Source of the DNA: Ascaphus truei
Lineage: Eukaryota > Chordata > Amphibia > Anura > Ascaphidae
DNA length: 64,000 bases
Assembly (NCBI GenBank): GCA_036426205.1
Contig: CM071579.1
Coordinates: 15,686,136 to 15,750,135, forward strand
Direction of reading: 5' to 3'
Positions 11,120 through 23,660 of this stretch are shown here, piece after piece. The notes under the pieces are model-generated. The model worked only from the letters and a program-made list of their open reading frames with translations. It was not told the origin of the DNA and made no database searches. Positions within the stretch are counted from its first letter, which is position 1. The number at the start of each line of letters is the position of its first letter. The position numbers were made by a program, and so were the translations under genes.

Positions 11120-11345
11120 TTGATCCAGGGAATAATCCGATTGCCAGTTCTTGGAGGTAGAAAGGAATTTATTTTTCCCCTTATGGGATTTAATTGGAGG
11201 ATTTGACACTGGGGTTTTTTGTTTGCATTCCTCTGGATCAATAAGTAAGTATAGATATAGGATAAAGTATCTGTTGCCTACATTTTAGCATAGGTTGAAC
11301 TGGATGGACATATGTCTTTTTGAAACCTCATCTACAATGTAACAA
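11120..11345 (+). mobile_element. Common frog-type interspersed repeat tail
   Basis: Contains tgatccagggaataatccga, ttgcattcctctggatcaa and ggttgaactggatggacata followed by tgtctttttgaaacctc, a tail I associate with abundant amphibian repeats. A longer related copy with an ORF relic is at 27086-27480; a short minus fragment is at 31500-31575. Superfamily not assigned. Confidence 0.55.
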
Positions 11346-11350
11346 TAAAA

Positions 11351-12686
11351 AACATCTAAGCGTAGGTGTTTTGATCAAGAAGTGATTTGCAGGAGTCTGG
11401 GCTCATATGCAGCGCCTACTTCCAGTGTAAATAAATGTAATTCGCGACTCCAAAACTGTGGCAATGTAGTTGCTTGTACAGATTCAGAAGAGATGCACCT
11501 CCGTGTGGAAGAAATGCTATAACGTAGCACAAAATCAGTAGATAATGAATTTGATGTCATAAAAGAATAAGAACCGTACTAACACTGTGTACGGTCAATA
11601 AAAGCATTTCCCAATAGATAGGACATCGTCAGTGACTAATCTGCTCACTGCCTCCGATCCCTGCGTGACGCCGGCATTGTAGATCATCTCCTGCATCTGT
11701 TAGAGTCCTTGCCAGCGTCTTCGCAAAAAAACAAAACCAGAAGTGACGTCCGACCCAACCAGAAGTGACGTGACGGAACCTGTGAAGATGCCGGCAAGGA
11801 CACCAACAGCTGGGGGAGACAGATTGCGGAATATGCCATTTTTGAGATTTTTCCGCTGAAATCCGCGGACCAAAGGAACCGGCTGATCCGCGGGGGATCC
11901 AAATTCGCCCCAAAAATGAGCCCATCTCTACTACTGGGATAGTGACCTAAAGCATACAACAATAGACAGAAAAACCCCTATGCTATATTCAATATAACAC
12001 ATTACTTAGTACATTACTATCTGTTTTTTCTTATTTGTTCTTCTCATAAGTATGGACCATTTAGTAAAATTCTTTGGCCAAAACATTTCAAACCTGCAAC
12101 CATGTCACAGTTGACCCCTCTGCAGGTACCTACACTACCGATCTTTATACTGTGTCTTTTGTAATTCTTCCCCTGCATAGAGAGACAAGGGAACAAAACG
12201 CCAATGTTGCAGACTGTCTCCCCCAGCTGTTGGTGTCCTTGCCGGCGTCTTCGCAGGCTCCGTCACGTCACTTCCGGTTGGGTCGGGCTTCACTTCCGGG
12301 TTTTTTTTTGTGTAAAGACGCCGGCAAGGACTCTTAACAGCTGCGGGAGACGGTCTACAACGCCGGCGTCATGGAGGGATCGGAGGCGGTGAGCAGATTA
12401 GTCACTGACGATGTCCTATCTATAGTGAAATGCTTGTATTGACCGTACACAGTGTTAGTACGGTTCTTATTCTTTTATGACATAAAATTCATTATATACT
12501 GATTTGCGCTACGTTATACCATTTCTTCCACACAGAGGTGCATCTCTTCTGAATCTGTACAAGCAACTACATTGCCACAGTTTTGGACTCACAAATTACA
12601 TTTATTTACACTGTAAGTAGGCGCTGCATATGAGCCAAGACTCCTGCAAATCACTTCTTGATCAAAACACCTACGCGTAGATGTTT
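11351..12686. mobile_element. Foldback element with ~473-bp inverted arms and a captured loop
   Basis: Left arm 11351-11823 and right arm 12213-12686 are inverted copies over their full length, roughly 90% identical by eye. Shared blocks include TGATCAAGAAGTGATTTGCA and AGTCACTGACGATGTCC (plus orientation versions) and GC-rich inner ends with CCGGCAAGGACACCAACAGC. The 389-bp loop (11824-12212) is mostly a near copy of 15677-16037. No transposase. The arms would form a very strong hairpin in RNA or single-stranded DNA. Confidence 0.85.
11836..12199 (+). repeat. Loop segment duplicated at 15677-16037
   Basis: Direct repeat of about 364 bp. It begins with the right end of the TAGAGATSGGC hAT-type element (ccgctgaaatccg...gcccatctcta) and runs on through ctactgggatagtgacctaa to agggaacaaaac in both places, so flanking DNA as well as the element end was copied. 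Confidence 0.85.
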
Positions 12687-12739
12687 TTTCTTTTTTGCTG
12701 ACTATCTCCCATGCTCCCCCTGGAATTTGAAGAACACAA

Positions 12740-14073
12740 AACCATATGACATTTTTTTAATCGAATGAGGGGCAGCGTATTTTTCACAAATGTTAGCACA
12801 GAATTATTAAACAGCGCTAAGCCGCAAGTGAATGCATATTAAGGCACTCAAGGGCTTAGCATCGTTTAGGAAACCTGAGGCCTTTATGTTTCGTTTCTCA
12901 AAGTCACCTTATATCTCGCCCTTTCCCTTACAATAAACCCAGAAAGCAAACAATGACACTTTATTTTTTTAGCTTACTTTAAAATATTGGCAACTATTTC
13001 CCTTCATGTGAGGCTGTGATTTGTTTATCTTGTTTGTCTTGTATTATTTCCCCACTCCTTTTTTTTCCATCTGCTAAGGCATGGGACTGATTAAGTTTAA
13101 CTTTATCCATGCCTGAAATTTGAATCTTTTAAGAGAACTCATTCAATGTTCACCCTGACCACACCTCTCCTGTAAATGACTCATACTTTAAACGTGCCTT
13201 CCAAACAGGTGCACGACCTTCTTTCAGGCGTAATGTTTCCCCAAAGCATTGCCGAATTAGGAATTTTGAACCTCCAGTGTATTGGTTTCTTCCCTATATA
13301 GATTTAATACATGCTGCTCGTTTTGTCTTTACTTTTATTAAGAGGATCTACTGCCCTATGATTTTTGTTAACCCTTAACTGTCAGAATAGTCATTAGCGA
13401 TATTCATTGCATTGCTATTTGACTCTAAAACTGACTGGTGTTTTTATGGACTGATGCTAAAAGTCCATTTCATTACAGATGGCAATATAAAGAAGTGTTG
13501 CACATGTGCCTCTCATTGGTAAGAGATGTGAGAACTTTTCACCCAACTTTGCGAACCGTATGAAATTTGCCCTTTTTTGTTTAATCAAAGTTTGCAAGCG
13601 GTTCGTCCAGTAACAGACAGCCTCCCTTCCACAGCCTGAAATGTGTTTGTTTGTGGGTGTTTTAGAGAATCCCTATTTCAGCATCTGAATGTAGTTTGAA
13701 GGTAGATTCGCTGGTGAACTTCACCAAATTCACCAAAACTTAGACAAGTTCCAGCAAAACGTTCAAAACCTTTTGGCCAAAAAAGTTTGAGGGAACTTTT
13801 CACAAATGTTACAACTATTATATCCACAGCAACATCATTAAAAGTTAATTGCACAGCAAGTGTAATATTGTTGCCATATTATATTTTATATTCACGTACA
13901 ATGTAATTACTAATAAAATAATCATTTGTTTTATGACTACATAGAATGTTGTTCAATAGTGTGTAAAGAGATAATTACTTAAGTAACTTTCAAATAGCAT
14001 TTATAATTACTTATAATACCACAACATTGTACTTTTATCATTGTTATTTTGTGCATATAAATATAGACATGTA
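12740..14073. other. ANO3 intron, no gene seen
   Basis: AT-rich. 13500-13810 shares 'gcgaac/cttttcac/aatttg' words with 48926-49152 and is probably an old repeat. No exon with splice support and no RNA gene recognised. Confidence 0.4.
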
Positions 14074-14422
14074 TACAGTAGAGGCAACGCTTATTCTAAC
14101 ATTTGCCTTAAACTAGCCGGGTTACATTCAGGGTATGTGCTGGGTATGTGCTGGGTATGTTCTGGGCTAGTTTGAGGCACGTTTAAGGCATTTCTGCATT
14201 GACTAACGACCCATAGGATTAACACAGCAGGGATCCCTGGCATTCCAATTCCGTTTGAATGGGACTGCCAGGGACCCCCGCTGTTAATCTGATAGGCCAT
14301 TAATCAATGCAGAAATGCTGGGGCTAGTTTAAGGAAATGTATTCAGAATGTACCTGGGTGTACCTGGGTCTTTTGGGGAATTGCCACTGGTTTTTGTTAG
14401 AATAATCGCTGCCTCTACTGTA
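14074..14422. mobile_element. MITE with 28-bp inverted ends
   Basis: Ends TACAGTAGAGGCAACGCTTA and, inverted, TACAGTAGAGGCAGCGATTA, each leading into TTCTAACA. The interior has three 'gggtatgtgctg' repeats and an inverted pair around the 'gattaacag(c)...ggga(c)ccc' block at 14210-14300. Confidence 0.75.
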
Positions 14423-14784
14423 CACTGGCGACACATTTTATTGAAGCACGGCTAGCACCGCAAGCCGGGGGATGCCCCGGCGTGCTAGCCGCACTCCCTC
14501 AGCGTGCCGCGCATCACCGATGCGCGGTCACGCGTCATCGGGTGCCTGCGCCCCCTGCACGCGCGTCCAGGGCTCCCCGAGGGAGCCCTGGTGTCCCGCG
14601 ATGTGGGGGACGGCGGAAGGGGGTTCCGGGGGACACGGCGGACCCGGCAGCGGGAGGGAGAGCGCCCCGATCGGAGGGCGCTCCTCCGCTGCTTCGGCGC
14701 GCGCCCGGCACCCTCCGGCGCACGCCAGGTTACTGCTGCGGCCGAGAACGGGCAAATGCTCGAATAAACTCGGCCGCAGCAGTA
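14421..14784. mobile_element. GC-rich MITE (CpG-dense)
   Basis: Ends TACACTGGCGACACA and, inverted, TACTGCTGCGGCCGAG. It contains the palindrome GGGCTCCCCGAGGGAGCCC. A second copy at 41178-41504 has TACAGTGGCGACACAGC / TACTGTCGCGGCAGAGC ends and the same palindrome. Frames open on both strands are GC artefacts. Confidence 0.7.
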
Positions 14785-14842
14785 TGTTAAAATTACAGTG
14801 TGTGAAATGGATTGATCCCTTTCTACAGTATGACATCATAGG

Positions 14843-15050
14843 GTACCCCAGCGGTGCTCAATTTCAGTCTTCAAGACATGTCAGGTGTTAAGGGAATCTC
14901 AGCTGCAGCAAAAGTGCCTCAATCAGTGGCTTTTCCTGTCTGTACATTTCTTAGCGCTCTCTTTTTCTTTTCTTAATGGGAAGAAATATCTACCCCGGGA
15001 TTGCTCAACTGCAGTCCTCAAGATCCCCCAACCGGTCAGGTGTTACGCTA
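14843..15050. mobile_element. Remnants of family A hAT-type MITE
   Basis: Two partial left ends in the same orientation: ctcaatttcagtcttcaaga (14859) and ctcaactgcagtcctcaaga (15005), with an interrupted interior. Confidence 0.55.
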
Positions 15051-15372
15051 ATATGACAACAGAGTAAAAAAAAGCAAAAAGACAGAACTGTGAAAAGCCA
15101 CAATAAAGGATGGACAAAATGACTTGGATACAGAAAAAATCTCATCCTTTCGAAGCATCTAAAAGTTTTCCACACTGCAGATAGTACATGTAGTTAATGC
15201 CTAATAAAAAAATCTGTGGACAAATATGGGATCCATCGGATTAGTACAGGAACATTAATAGCCAGAAATGAATAACTATAATTGCTAAGATAGCACTTTC
15301 CAATACTGTATAGTGATCAGAGTGTTGGAAATGTTACAGGTAATGTGGGTATGGGGCGTTTTTCTGGGTGAT

Positions 15373-15773
15373 GTAGGGTAGAGATCGGCGAATCTGCCCC
15401 GATCCGTTTCACCGGATTCTCTCACATTTTCCCCTCGGAATCCGTTTCGCGGTGTAAAATCTGCAAACGGATTTGGGGGTTTTAATCCGATTCATCAAAG
15501 TCCGCCATTAGATACAACCAGTGACCGGATTTTGTAGAATCCATTCGGCTTCAGCAATCCGTTCGCGGATTCTTAAGGAGGCTGAATCCACAGATTGGAT
15601 TCTACAAATCCATTCCCGGGATGCGGAATCCACTGTGTATTGATAATAATAATAAAAAATGTGTTAAACGAGAATCGCCCTTTTTGAGTTTGATCCGCTG
15701 AAATCCGTGGACCAGAGGAACCGGCCGATCCGCTGCGGATCCAAATTTGCCCCCACAATTTGCCCATCTCTAC
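15373..15773. mobile_element. hAT-type element with TAGAGATSGGC ends
   Basis: Ends TAGAGATCGGCGAATCTG and, inverted, TAGAGATGGGCAAATTGTG. The interior is rich in 'ggattc/gaatcc/atccg' words. A related copy with a perfect 8-bp duplication lies at 32918-33257. No clear target duplication here. Confidence 0.65.
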
Positions 15774-17790
15774 TACTGGGATAGTGACCTAAAGCATACA
15801 ACAATAGACATAAAAGCCCTATGCTATATTCAATATAACACATTACTTAGTACATTACTATCTGCTTTTTTTTATTTGTTCTTCTTATATGTATGGACCA
15901 TTTACTAAAATCCTTTGGCCAAAACATTTCAAACCTGCAACCATGTCATGGTTACCTCTGCAGGTACCTACACTACCGATCTTTGTACTGTGTCTTTTGT
16001 AATTCTTCCCCTGCATAGAGAGACAAGGGAACAAAACACTATAGCCAACAGCATGGGGTACGTGACATGTATGTGGTGTGTACAGGGTTAACATTGAATG
16101 TGCTATGTATGAGCTACTCCGAACAGCCAGCATCTTTTCTGTTTATCCTTACTTGGCATGGATTTCACTGAAATGATTATATTTCCAATTCTTCAAAGCC
16201 TCAGTGGAACCTGAATTGTTAATATGCAATATTGGTAACAAATTCTTCCTGGAGGATTTGTTTATTGGAAGAAAGGGTAGTATTTCTTTGAAATTGTATT
16301 CATGGTTTTGTCATTCTGCTTTGCCGTTTTGTCAGTATTTGTATTTCTTTTTAAAATGACAAGCTGCTGTATGTATTAATAACTCATATTCTGCTAAAGT
16401 CATTTTAATCCATACCCAGTGCAGCCCTGTATAAAATGCGCTGTCCTTCTTCCAACGCAAATGAACTTGGAAAGTTTAAAGTAGACACGTTACAGCCACC
16501 CAAGTCTTAACTTTAGCCAGTGAAGAGTTCAACAACAGGTTGAAGAGGAATTAAACGTTAAATTAATTTCTTACCTCGTTAAAACTTTCTCAGTGTCTGG
16601 ATTATCAGGTGCTCTGCAGAATAGTTCCGTGTGAACGGCAGGTGAGCGGCACAATGTGGCAATGGAAAGGAACGTAATGCAGAGAGGAACGTAGGTGGGG
16701 CTGGATTTCTCTGTGTGTAATAGAACACCTGAGAACCAGACCGACCTGATTCTCTTATTGTTAAGATGTAATTTTACACAGTTCTATACATTTCAGCTTT
16801 ATCATGGCAAGTGTATAGATGAGCCATTGCCATGGTAACTTGCTGTGTAGGAAACAAATGAGCAGATATAGCTATAAAGGAATTATCACAAATAATTTTA
16901 CTTGAATTTACCATGGATGGGAAACTTTGTTAAACTCATCATTGCCTTTTCTGAAGAATTGTCTTTGGTTATTAAAGGGCCTTAAAGCAACTGGAATTAC
17001 AGGTTATTTAAACTTTGTGAATCCTTAATGCAAACCCTCTTACTACTGTATGTCTGCCAGGAACAGAACTGATTGTAGAAACCTTGTTGTTATTTCATAA
17101 GAAGCTTTATTATTAATAACATATACTGAACAACATCTTATCATTTCTCATATACATCTTTACCCAAACCTAGAGAAGCATGGCACCCAGATAATGAATT
17201 GTGCAATAATATATATACTGTATATATAAATGAACATAATATTCCTTTTTGCAATTCTCTGAAGGGGCAATCTGGGCCAATTGATCTATGCTACACAAAT
17301 AGGCAATATAGGAATAGTTGCAGACAATTATTGTGTTATAGTGTAGCAGAGTGCAGCATCTTGCATTATAACGCTAAAAAGCACATTTATGGAAATCCAC
17401 AATAGTAGTTGAAAGGACACTTGGTATAGTAAATACTGTAGTGCTTGTTATCACTCTAACCTCCATTCGGTTACAGTATATTGTTTATTTTTTCCAGGCC
17501 ATTAAGTAAGTAAGGCGTCACGATCAGGGGTTCATCAGATTAACAGGTTTGTTTGGATCGCCAGACAAAACACAGAAGTTTAATAAAAACAGGTTTATTT
17601 AGCTAATGCTATCATTGAGTCACATTCAACATAGATGTATGCAAAGGTAAGTTTCTATGGGGAATCGGGAAGGGTACCCGGGGGGAGACTATGGGAGCTG
17701 TCCCGGGTTAAAGTACAGTGAGGTCACAGACTGCAATATCTCCACCATAGTCCTTTTGACTGCAGGCACTGAGGTGGAGTATTGCCACTA
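15774..17790. other. ANO3 intron, no gene seen
   Basis: 15774-16037 is the flank copied into the foldback loop. The rest is AT-rich with no repeat family or splice-supported exon recognised. The earlier ANO3 exon expected before 29212 was looked for here and not found. Confidence 0.4.
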
Positions 17791-18100
17791 GGGCCAAGTA
17801 CGGCCTCGCCATAGTGACCGCGCCCGCGCATGCAACGGAGTGCGCGGCGCAAACAGGAGACAGCATTTCTATGAGGCCGTCCATAGTGAGCGCGATGAAG
17901 CGCGGCAGCATTTTCAAAAGACAAGATTTTCATGTTTTGGCGCGGCGGCTGCGTCACGCAGGCGGTTCAGCCAATGAGGGTCGAACTGACCTTGTGATGT
18001 CACGGCCGCGCCTCCGCCACGCCTCCCTGTCTCTTGCATCATAGTAATCTCACAGGCCATGGATCGCCTCTGCATGCGTGCCTGCACTATGGCCTTGGCC
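17791..18100. mobile_element. GC-rich MITE (Harbinger-like family)
   Basis: Left gggccaagtacggcctcgcc then atagtg; right end, inverted, GGCCAAGGCCATAGTGCAGG. It contains ggttcagccaatgagggtcg, shared with 35446-35795. Borders approximate. Confidence 0.5.
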
Positions 18101-18103
18101 TAA

Positions 18104-19730
18104 GTCAAAGTTCCTTAAAAGCGGACGTCCCTAAAGCCAGGAAACAAACGGGGAGAGAAATCAGCTCATGGACTGAAAAAGGTCAGAAGAAGTGAGGACT
18201 TTCCCAGCCTCTGGGGAAGTGGGAAGAGCGCCTGTGTTTTCCTGCTGGAGAAAGTAAAGTCATGGGTTACTCCCAAGCCTCCTGGAGCGGGAACCGGCTG
18301 GTTCTGTAGTCTGTGATAGTCAGCTAGCCGGGCACAAGGTAGGAGAGAGGCTGGCGCAGCGAGCGAGTCTCCGATGAGTTCCTTGTCCGTAGTGCTGAAC
18401 AGGTTTTCTCTGACCGAGGAAACAGCTCACTGTGGAAGCAGGCGACCTTGTCGGAGAGCAGAATCGCGCTCACGGCTTTCTTACAGCAGAATGCAGACAG
18501 AGCCATGTGACGGCAAACGGTGCAGGGACCAGTAAAATAAAGGTTAAGCCTTGTCTATAGCCCCTGTAATTCTTCCCTGGAGCTCATCTGGTCCCACCAG
18601 GCTACCCTGTTTTAAAATGCCCAATAGCCCCTTGCATTTGATGTAAAAACATATTCTTTATTACTGTGTAATGTGACTGCAAGTATAAAAATATGTTTTG
18701 TGCAACAAAGCAGAGCCAAAGTCTCTGGACATGCATGGCTGAGAACCCCTTTCTGCTGCTCACATGTTCAGAGAAAATGGCTGCTGCTGGGTCTAGAGGA
18801 GGAGTGGGGTGCAGGGGACAAAGAGGACCGTGTCCAGGGTCGAAGATCGGGCCTTGGGGGTGGGGGGCACTGCCTGAAATGCGTAGAAAATTACTATCTC
18901 TCCAGAGAGAGAGGCGCCAGCCCAGCGGGAGATATCCTGTAGGCCGGGGAAGCTGTTGCTGAGTCCGACCTATTGTCGCTGCTCCCATTGGCCCTTTAAC
19001 TCCTAAGCCCAGCCCCAGCCCTGATTGGCGAATGCAGACAAGCCCTCGGCTCCTGATTGCTCCGTGAGCAGCATCCGCTCTGTGATTGGTCGCCAGTCCC
19101 TCTACAATACTTTCCCATGGTCCTGTCGTGCAGGTGATCTAAGTGGTCTGCTCCGAGGCAGTGCTGGAGACACCAAAAGGAGGACCAGAGAGCCCTAGAA
19201 GCTACGAGTGTAGCTGAGCTTGAGTAGTGGAGAGCAGGCTTATTTGATAGTGTTTTACCGCAAATTACACCACTGAGATCTGAACGGTGCCTACCTCATC
19301 GGAGAGTGGAAGCAAGCCCTGAGTAAGCCTTTCATGTGGCGCTCAGCACTTAGATTGCTAGGATTCCCCCTGTATACCCCAATTAAATGTTTTCTGATCT
19401 AGAGATCTAATTGAAGACTTGTGGCCTATACTAACTTTAAATTGTATTTTCCTTCATTTCAATGCTTTCTCAAATGATCTATTAATTTCTGAAGGAGCCT
19501 GTAAAATGTATCAATCTCACTTACTATCTGTTTGTTATGATACAAATATACTTATTTCTGGCTATGTCTAGGGGTTTCTGGTGTTAGCTGGATGACAGGG
19601 ATCTGGCTCCTTAGGAAAATTAGTCTAACCAATTATTGCCTACATAAAATGAAATATAAACATTACTTGTGATAGTGGTTGTCACAAGAGACCAGAATTC
19701 TTTCACAGGGTCAAGCACCAGATAAGACAT
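18104..19730. other. Moderately GC-rich non-coding stretch
   Basis: Holds several CCAAT/ATTGG boxes (about 18990-19095) and no long convincing frame. It could be a promoter-like patch or a decayed LTR element, but I see no primer-binding site, LTR pair or protein domain. Confidence 0.3.
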
Positions 19731-20240
19731 AGGGGCCTATGCACTAAACTCCGATAAGTCACTTATCGCCAAAAAAGCCTACTGCTATTCAGTAAGCTCC
19801 GATAAGTCAGCAATAAGAGAGCTTTTTCAGCCAATTTTTTGGCTGGAAAAAAAATTGCCAAAAGCGTGCCGATAAGCCACTTATCGCCACTTATTGCCAG
19901 GTTTTCAAACACGTGGTATTCTGGTAGCCCCGATTAGCTTATTGAGGCTAATCACGGCTCTAGGATTGAGATTTCCTTTCAAAATCGCCTCAATAAGGGT
20001 AAAGTTGGCAAGCTGCCGATAAGCAGCGACAGAAGGGACTTCATATCCATACTCCATATCCATTAATATCAGATAGAAAAATGGTGAAAAAACCGGAGCA
20101 CAACTTTGCCAAGAACTGGTGCAGACAAAGACCAAAATTAAAGATTTATTGGATTAAAACATAACAAAAAACGGTTCTGGCAGATCCTCTGACGCGTTTC
20201 ACGCACTGGGCGCTTTCTCCATTAATATCAGCACCGGAGA
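19731..20240. mobile_element. Mixed repeat: 'ccgataagtcacttatcgcc' element and 'acgcgtttc' repeat
   Basis: 19731-20040 has repeated gataag/cttatc palindromes. 20060-20230 carries aaagatttattggattaaaa and cctctgacgcgtttcacgc, a motif combination also present at 26590-26740 (tgatgtttattcaagc, cctacgcgtttcgtgc). Confidence 0.4.
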
Positions 20241-20342
20241 CCGCCGGCATGAATCAGATGCAATAAAAATACATTTACAGTCAACTTCATTACCTTAGCG
20301 GCTAACCGCTAAGGCAATGAAGGGGTTGAGGGACAACAGCAG

Positions 20343-20416
20343 CTTTATTGGGGGCAGAGGGGGTGAGTGAAGGGTTTACTTGGCCTTTCACTCACCCCCT
20401 CTGCCCCAATAAACAT
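20343..20416. repeat. Strong hairpin (inverted repeat, ~27-bp stem)
   Basis: tttattgggggcagaggggg then tgagtgaa is mirrored by ttcactcaccccctctgccc then caataaa, separated by about 16 bp. Probably the core of a small palindromic element. Confidence 0.7.
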
Positions 20417-20874
20417 TACAATATGTAATAAGCACCAATACATAACCCACCCCCTGTACCCCCACATAAAATTATGTAACAGGTTACCTTGGTTCAAAAG
20501 GATGTGACATCATCCCTTAAAGCCCTGCAGTGTGCTTATGAGGACGCCCTTCATAAATGGCAGGGGTAAATAGAACTGTTTTTATTTACTTTATTTATGC
20601 TGCCTGGCTAATGTTTTCTTTAATAATGGGCAAATTAGCTATTATCCATATCTGGATAATAGTTATTTTGCTCATTACTGTACTATATGTGTTTGGTGGG
20701 GGGGGAGGCATGGGGGGGTGGGAGGTGTCTTTATTGAAATGTATGCCATATTTATTTATTTTACAACAGGGTTGGTACTGCAGGCCAGCGGGGACCCGCA
20801 GGGACCACCCGAGGACCCTGGGCGCCAACGGGGACCACCCGAGGACCCCCAGACACCCACGGGGACCACCCGTC

Positions 20875-21103
20875 TAATAGCACGTCTGAGATCAGATGCA
20901 TTGTAAGGAACCCCAACCCTCTCTAATAGTGCATCTGAGATCAGATGCATTTTAAGGAACCCCAACCCTCTCTAATAGCGCGTCTGAGATCAGATGCATT
21001 GTAAGGAACCCCAACCCTCTCTAATAGCGCATCTGAGATCAGATGCATTTTAAGGAACCCCAACCCTCTCTAATAGCGCGTCTGAGATCAGATGCATTGT
21101 AAG
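20875..21103. repeat. 49-bp tandem repeat with alternating 98-bp higher-order unit
   Basis: About 4.7 units starting taatag at 20875, 20924, 20973 and so on. Odd units read ACGTCT or GCGTCT and CATTGTAAGG; even units read GCATCT and CATTTTAAGG. The regular alternation means a two-unit (98-bp) block was amplified. Confidence 0.85.
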
Positions 21104-23319
21104 TTCTTCTGTATTTGATACTATATTCAAATGACCAGAAAATTGCAGGGAACCTTTTAGGGATGCCCGGGGAACCCAAGGGTTCCTAGGAACCCTGGTT
21201 GAAAAATATTGACCTATACAAATGATGCCACACTCTTTTTTGTGTGACCTGCAAATATATAAGGTCAGCGAGGAAAATATGTGACATATCAGTGCTGCAC
21301 ACATGCAAATTACACGGGGTAGTATTACTGTGCACTTTACATAAACCAGTTTTTAAAAATCGAGTTGAAAGCACTGATATAAGCCTCATTGAAAAGTGTA
21401 ATACAATCGGTTCTTTTTTAGGGTTTAACGTCAGATGTGATAGAAACCCACAGTACTTGCAAGGTAGTGTTTTCCCCCCCAGAGGTATGAAGATAGGAAT
21501 GTAACAGTCACACAGATACTTCTCTCAAGTGTTGTTTTTTTTTCTTTGTACTCAGAGAGGTGCCCTGAACCATGTAATTCAAGAGCCATTGAAGATTTGC
21601 AACCAGAGTCAGGGTGTTCTCTGTGAAGCCTTTTCTCAGCATAAAGCAGTAGACAGAAGGTGATCAGCAGTACAACATTCGGGATGTAAATGTAACTGTG
21701 AGATTTTATGTTAATGGTTAACAACACTGGATATCACTTGCAAGATTTGGTCCGGCAAATCTTTCATTAGTGTTGCGTGCTTGTTAATCTGCGTTCCGTC
21801 TTAGAATAGAATGTTTTAATTCTATCATTTATGACAAGCACGTTATACTGTATGCCTCTCCAAACCTCCTCCTTAACCTGAAGGCTTCTCCTTTGCATTT
21901 AAATAGCACTTTGCTTATGTCAACTAGAGAATTGGACCAAGGCGATGACTTTACTATAATACTGAAAGTGTGAGGCAGCTCTGTAAACATGTAGGTTCTA
22001 TGTGTAACTAGCAGAACCGCTCACCACTCAACAAAGCCAAACTATTACTTTTTAAATGGTAGGTTCACAGAGCGCTGTTGGCCTATGAAGTTACATGTGA
22101 CGTTACAAGCGGCCTGTGGCGTGGTGCTAATTTATTACCAAACAAAAGTAAAATAGCTCATTAAGCGGGTATATTCATAAAATGCGTTGCCTGCTTATAA
22201 ATAATACCTCTGGACATAATTTTTCTTCCATACGTGGCCATGCAAATGGCGGCAGATATGTAATGTTTTTACATCATTTAACTATATTTTACATCAATAA
22301 AATACATCAGGTGTTTTATGAACATTTTGTTTAAAAACAAGTTTTCCGACAGCTTTTCTATAAATTTGCATTGAAATCCTTGAATACCGAACTACACCAC
22401 AATCTACAAATGTGGCCATTTCTCCATAATGTGCCATTGTGTGCGGCTAATAGATCTTTTATGAGGGAGAAAGCAGAATATTTTTTATATATATATTTTT
22501 CAGCTAATTACCATGAAGTCTCCATGACGAATATGGAGGATTGAATGTCTGGGGATTTTATTTTTTTAATAAATGTGCTCCCCATTTGCTGTAAGTTTGT
22601 TTTCAGTTCTGGGTTTTCTCTTCCCCTCCGAATGGGAAATATGATGAACCACAAAGTATTTTCTCAGTATTACTCAATGGTTGCCCCTTATAAATCTCCA
22701 AAGTAAACCTCTGGGGTATTTCTATAATCACACATTGGCACGTTGGAGGGAAAGTTGATCTGCAATGTGCTATGGGCTCCTCTGCCGGTGAAAGGGTTAC
22801 CGCTTCAGGGCAAACTTCAGCATCAGTTCTTGTCATAATTATTTGCTTATGGCTGCACCGCATTCAGGTTTTTCAGTTTATATTCGTCACAGTGACGCAT
22901 AAAATACAGAAGCCAAGCTTCTTTCAATCACTTTCTTTGTCATGCCAATAAGTTTGGTATGCGACATGTTGCAATGTATGACAGTGTTTACTTATTGATA
23001 CAATGCGGCATCCACATTTCGTTTGATAACATAGACTGCTAAGTCTCTGTAGCTTGGACATTGCCGTCTGTCCTTTCCATGGACTTACAGTCACTACCCC
23101 TATACTTGAGATAATATCACACTGCTGAACTTGTGGTGGTCCCATCTTTTATGAAAAAAATTGTACTGTAAATTATAACAGTTCCTTTACCAATAATACC
23201 TGTCATCCCACTGTACATAAATAACCTTAAGAATAGGAGGTTATCCCTTATCCCTGTGCCCAGCTAGAGAAGCAATCCCAGCTGCCTGTGCTTTATTTTT
23301 GATACCTGGGATTGTTTTC
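21104..23319. other. ANO3 intron, no gene seen
   Basis: AT-rich. 21150-21215 contains a 'gggaaccc...gggttcctaggaacc' repeat word. No splice-supported exon. Confidence 0.4.
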
Positions 23320-23660
23320 TTACAGCGTTGGAATCGGGGTGTCTTCCGGAGCTGAGCTGCACAATTTTTGTCTCTGGAGACTGCCAGGTTCCCGATATCC
23401 TTACCGATGTCGTTGCTAGTGTTTCGACTTGCTCCAGGGAATTCAAAATTGCAGTCACATCTCGCTGGTCCCACAGGCCAATAGGAAGCTGCAATGTCAT
23501 CGGTTGCAGCTTCCCATTGGATGGCCATTGAAAGACCCTGGGAGAATACAGATACCTCCCCGGGACTAAACAAAGCGCAGTTAAGCTCCGGAGGATCCCC
23601 TGGTCCTGATGCTGTAAATGTTGATGTGAGGTAGGTTTGCGGCTCTAAACCCAGGATCCG
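23320..23660. mobile_element. Palindromic repeat, 'gagctgaa' family
   Basis: Left ggtgtcttccggagctgagc; right, inverted, ccaggggatcctccggagct. The internal 'ccaatrggaagctgcaatgtcatc' portion is inverted. Related copies: 7411, 48284-48606, 53265-53480. Confidence 0.5.

Noticed and set aside
18104..19330. LTR retroelement or CpG promoter
   Set aside because: CCAAT boxes and GC content alone; no LTR pair, primer-binding site, protein domain or adjacent exon seen.
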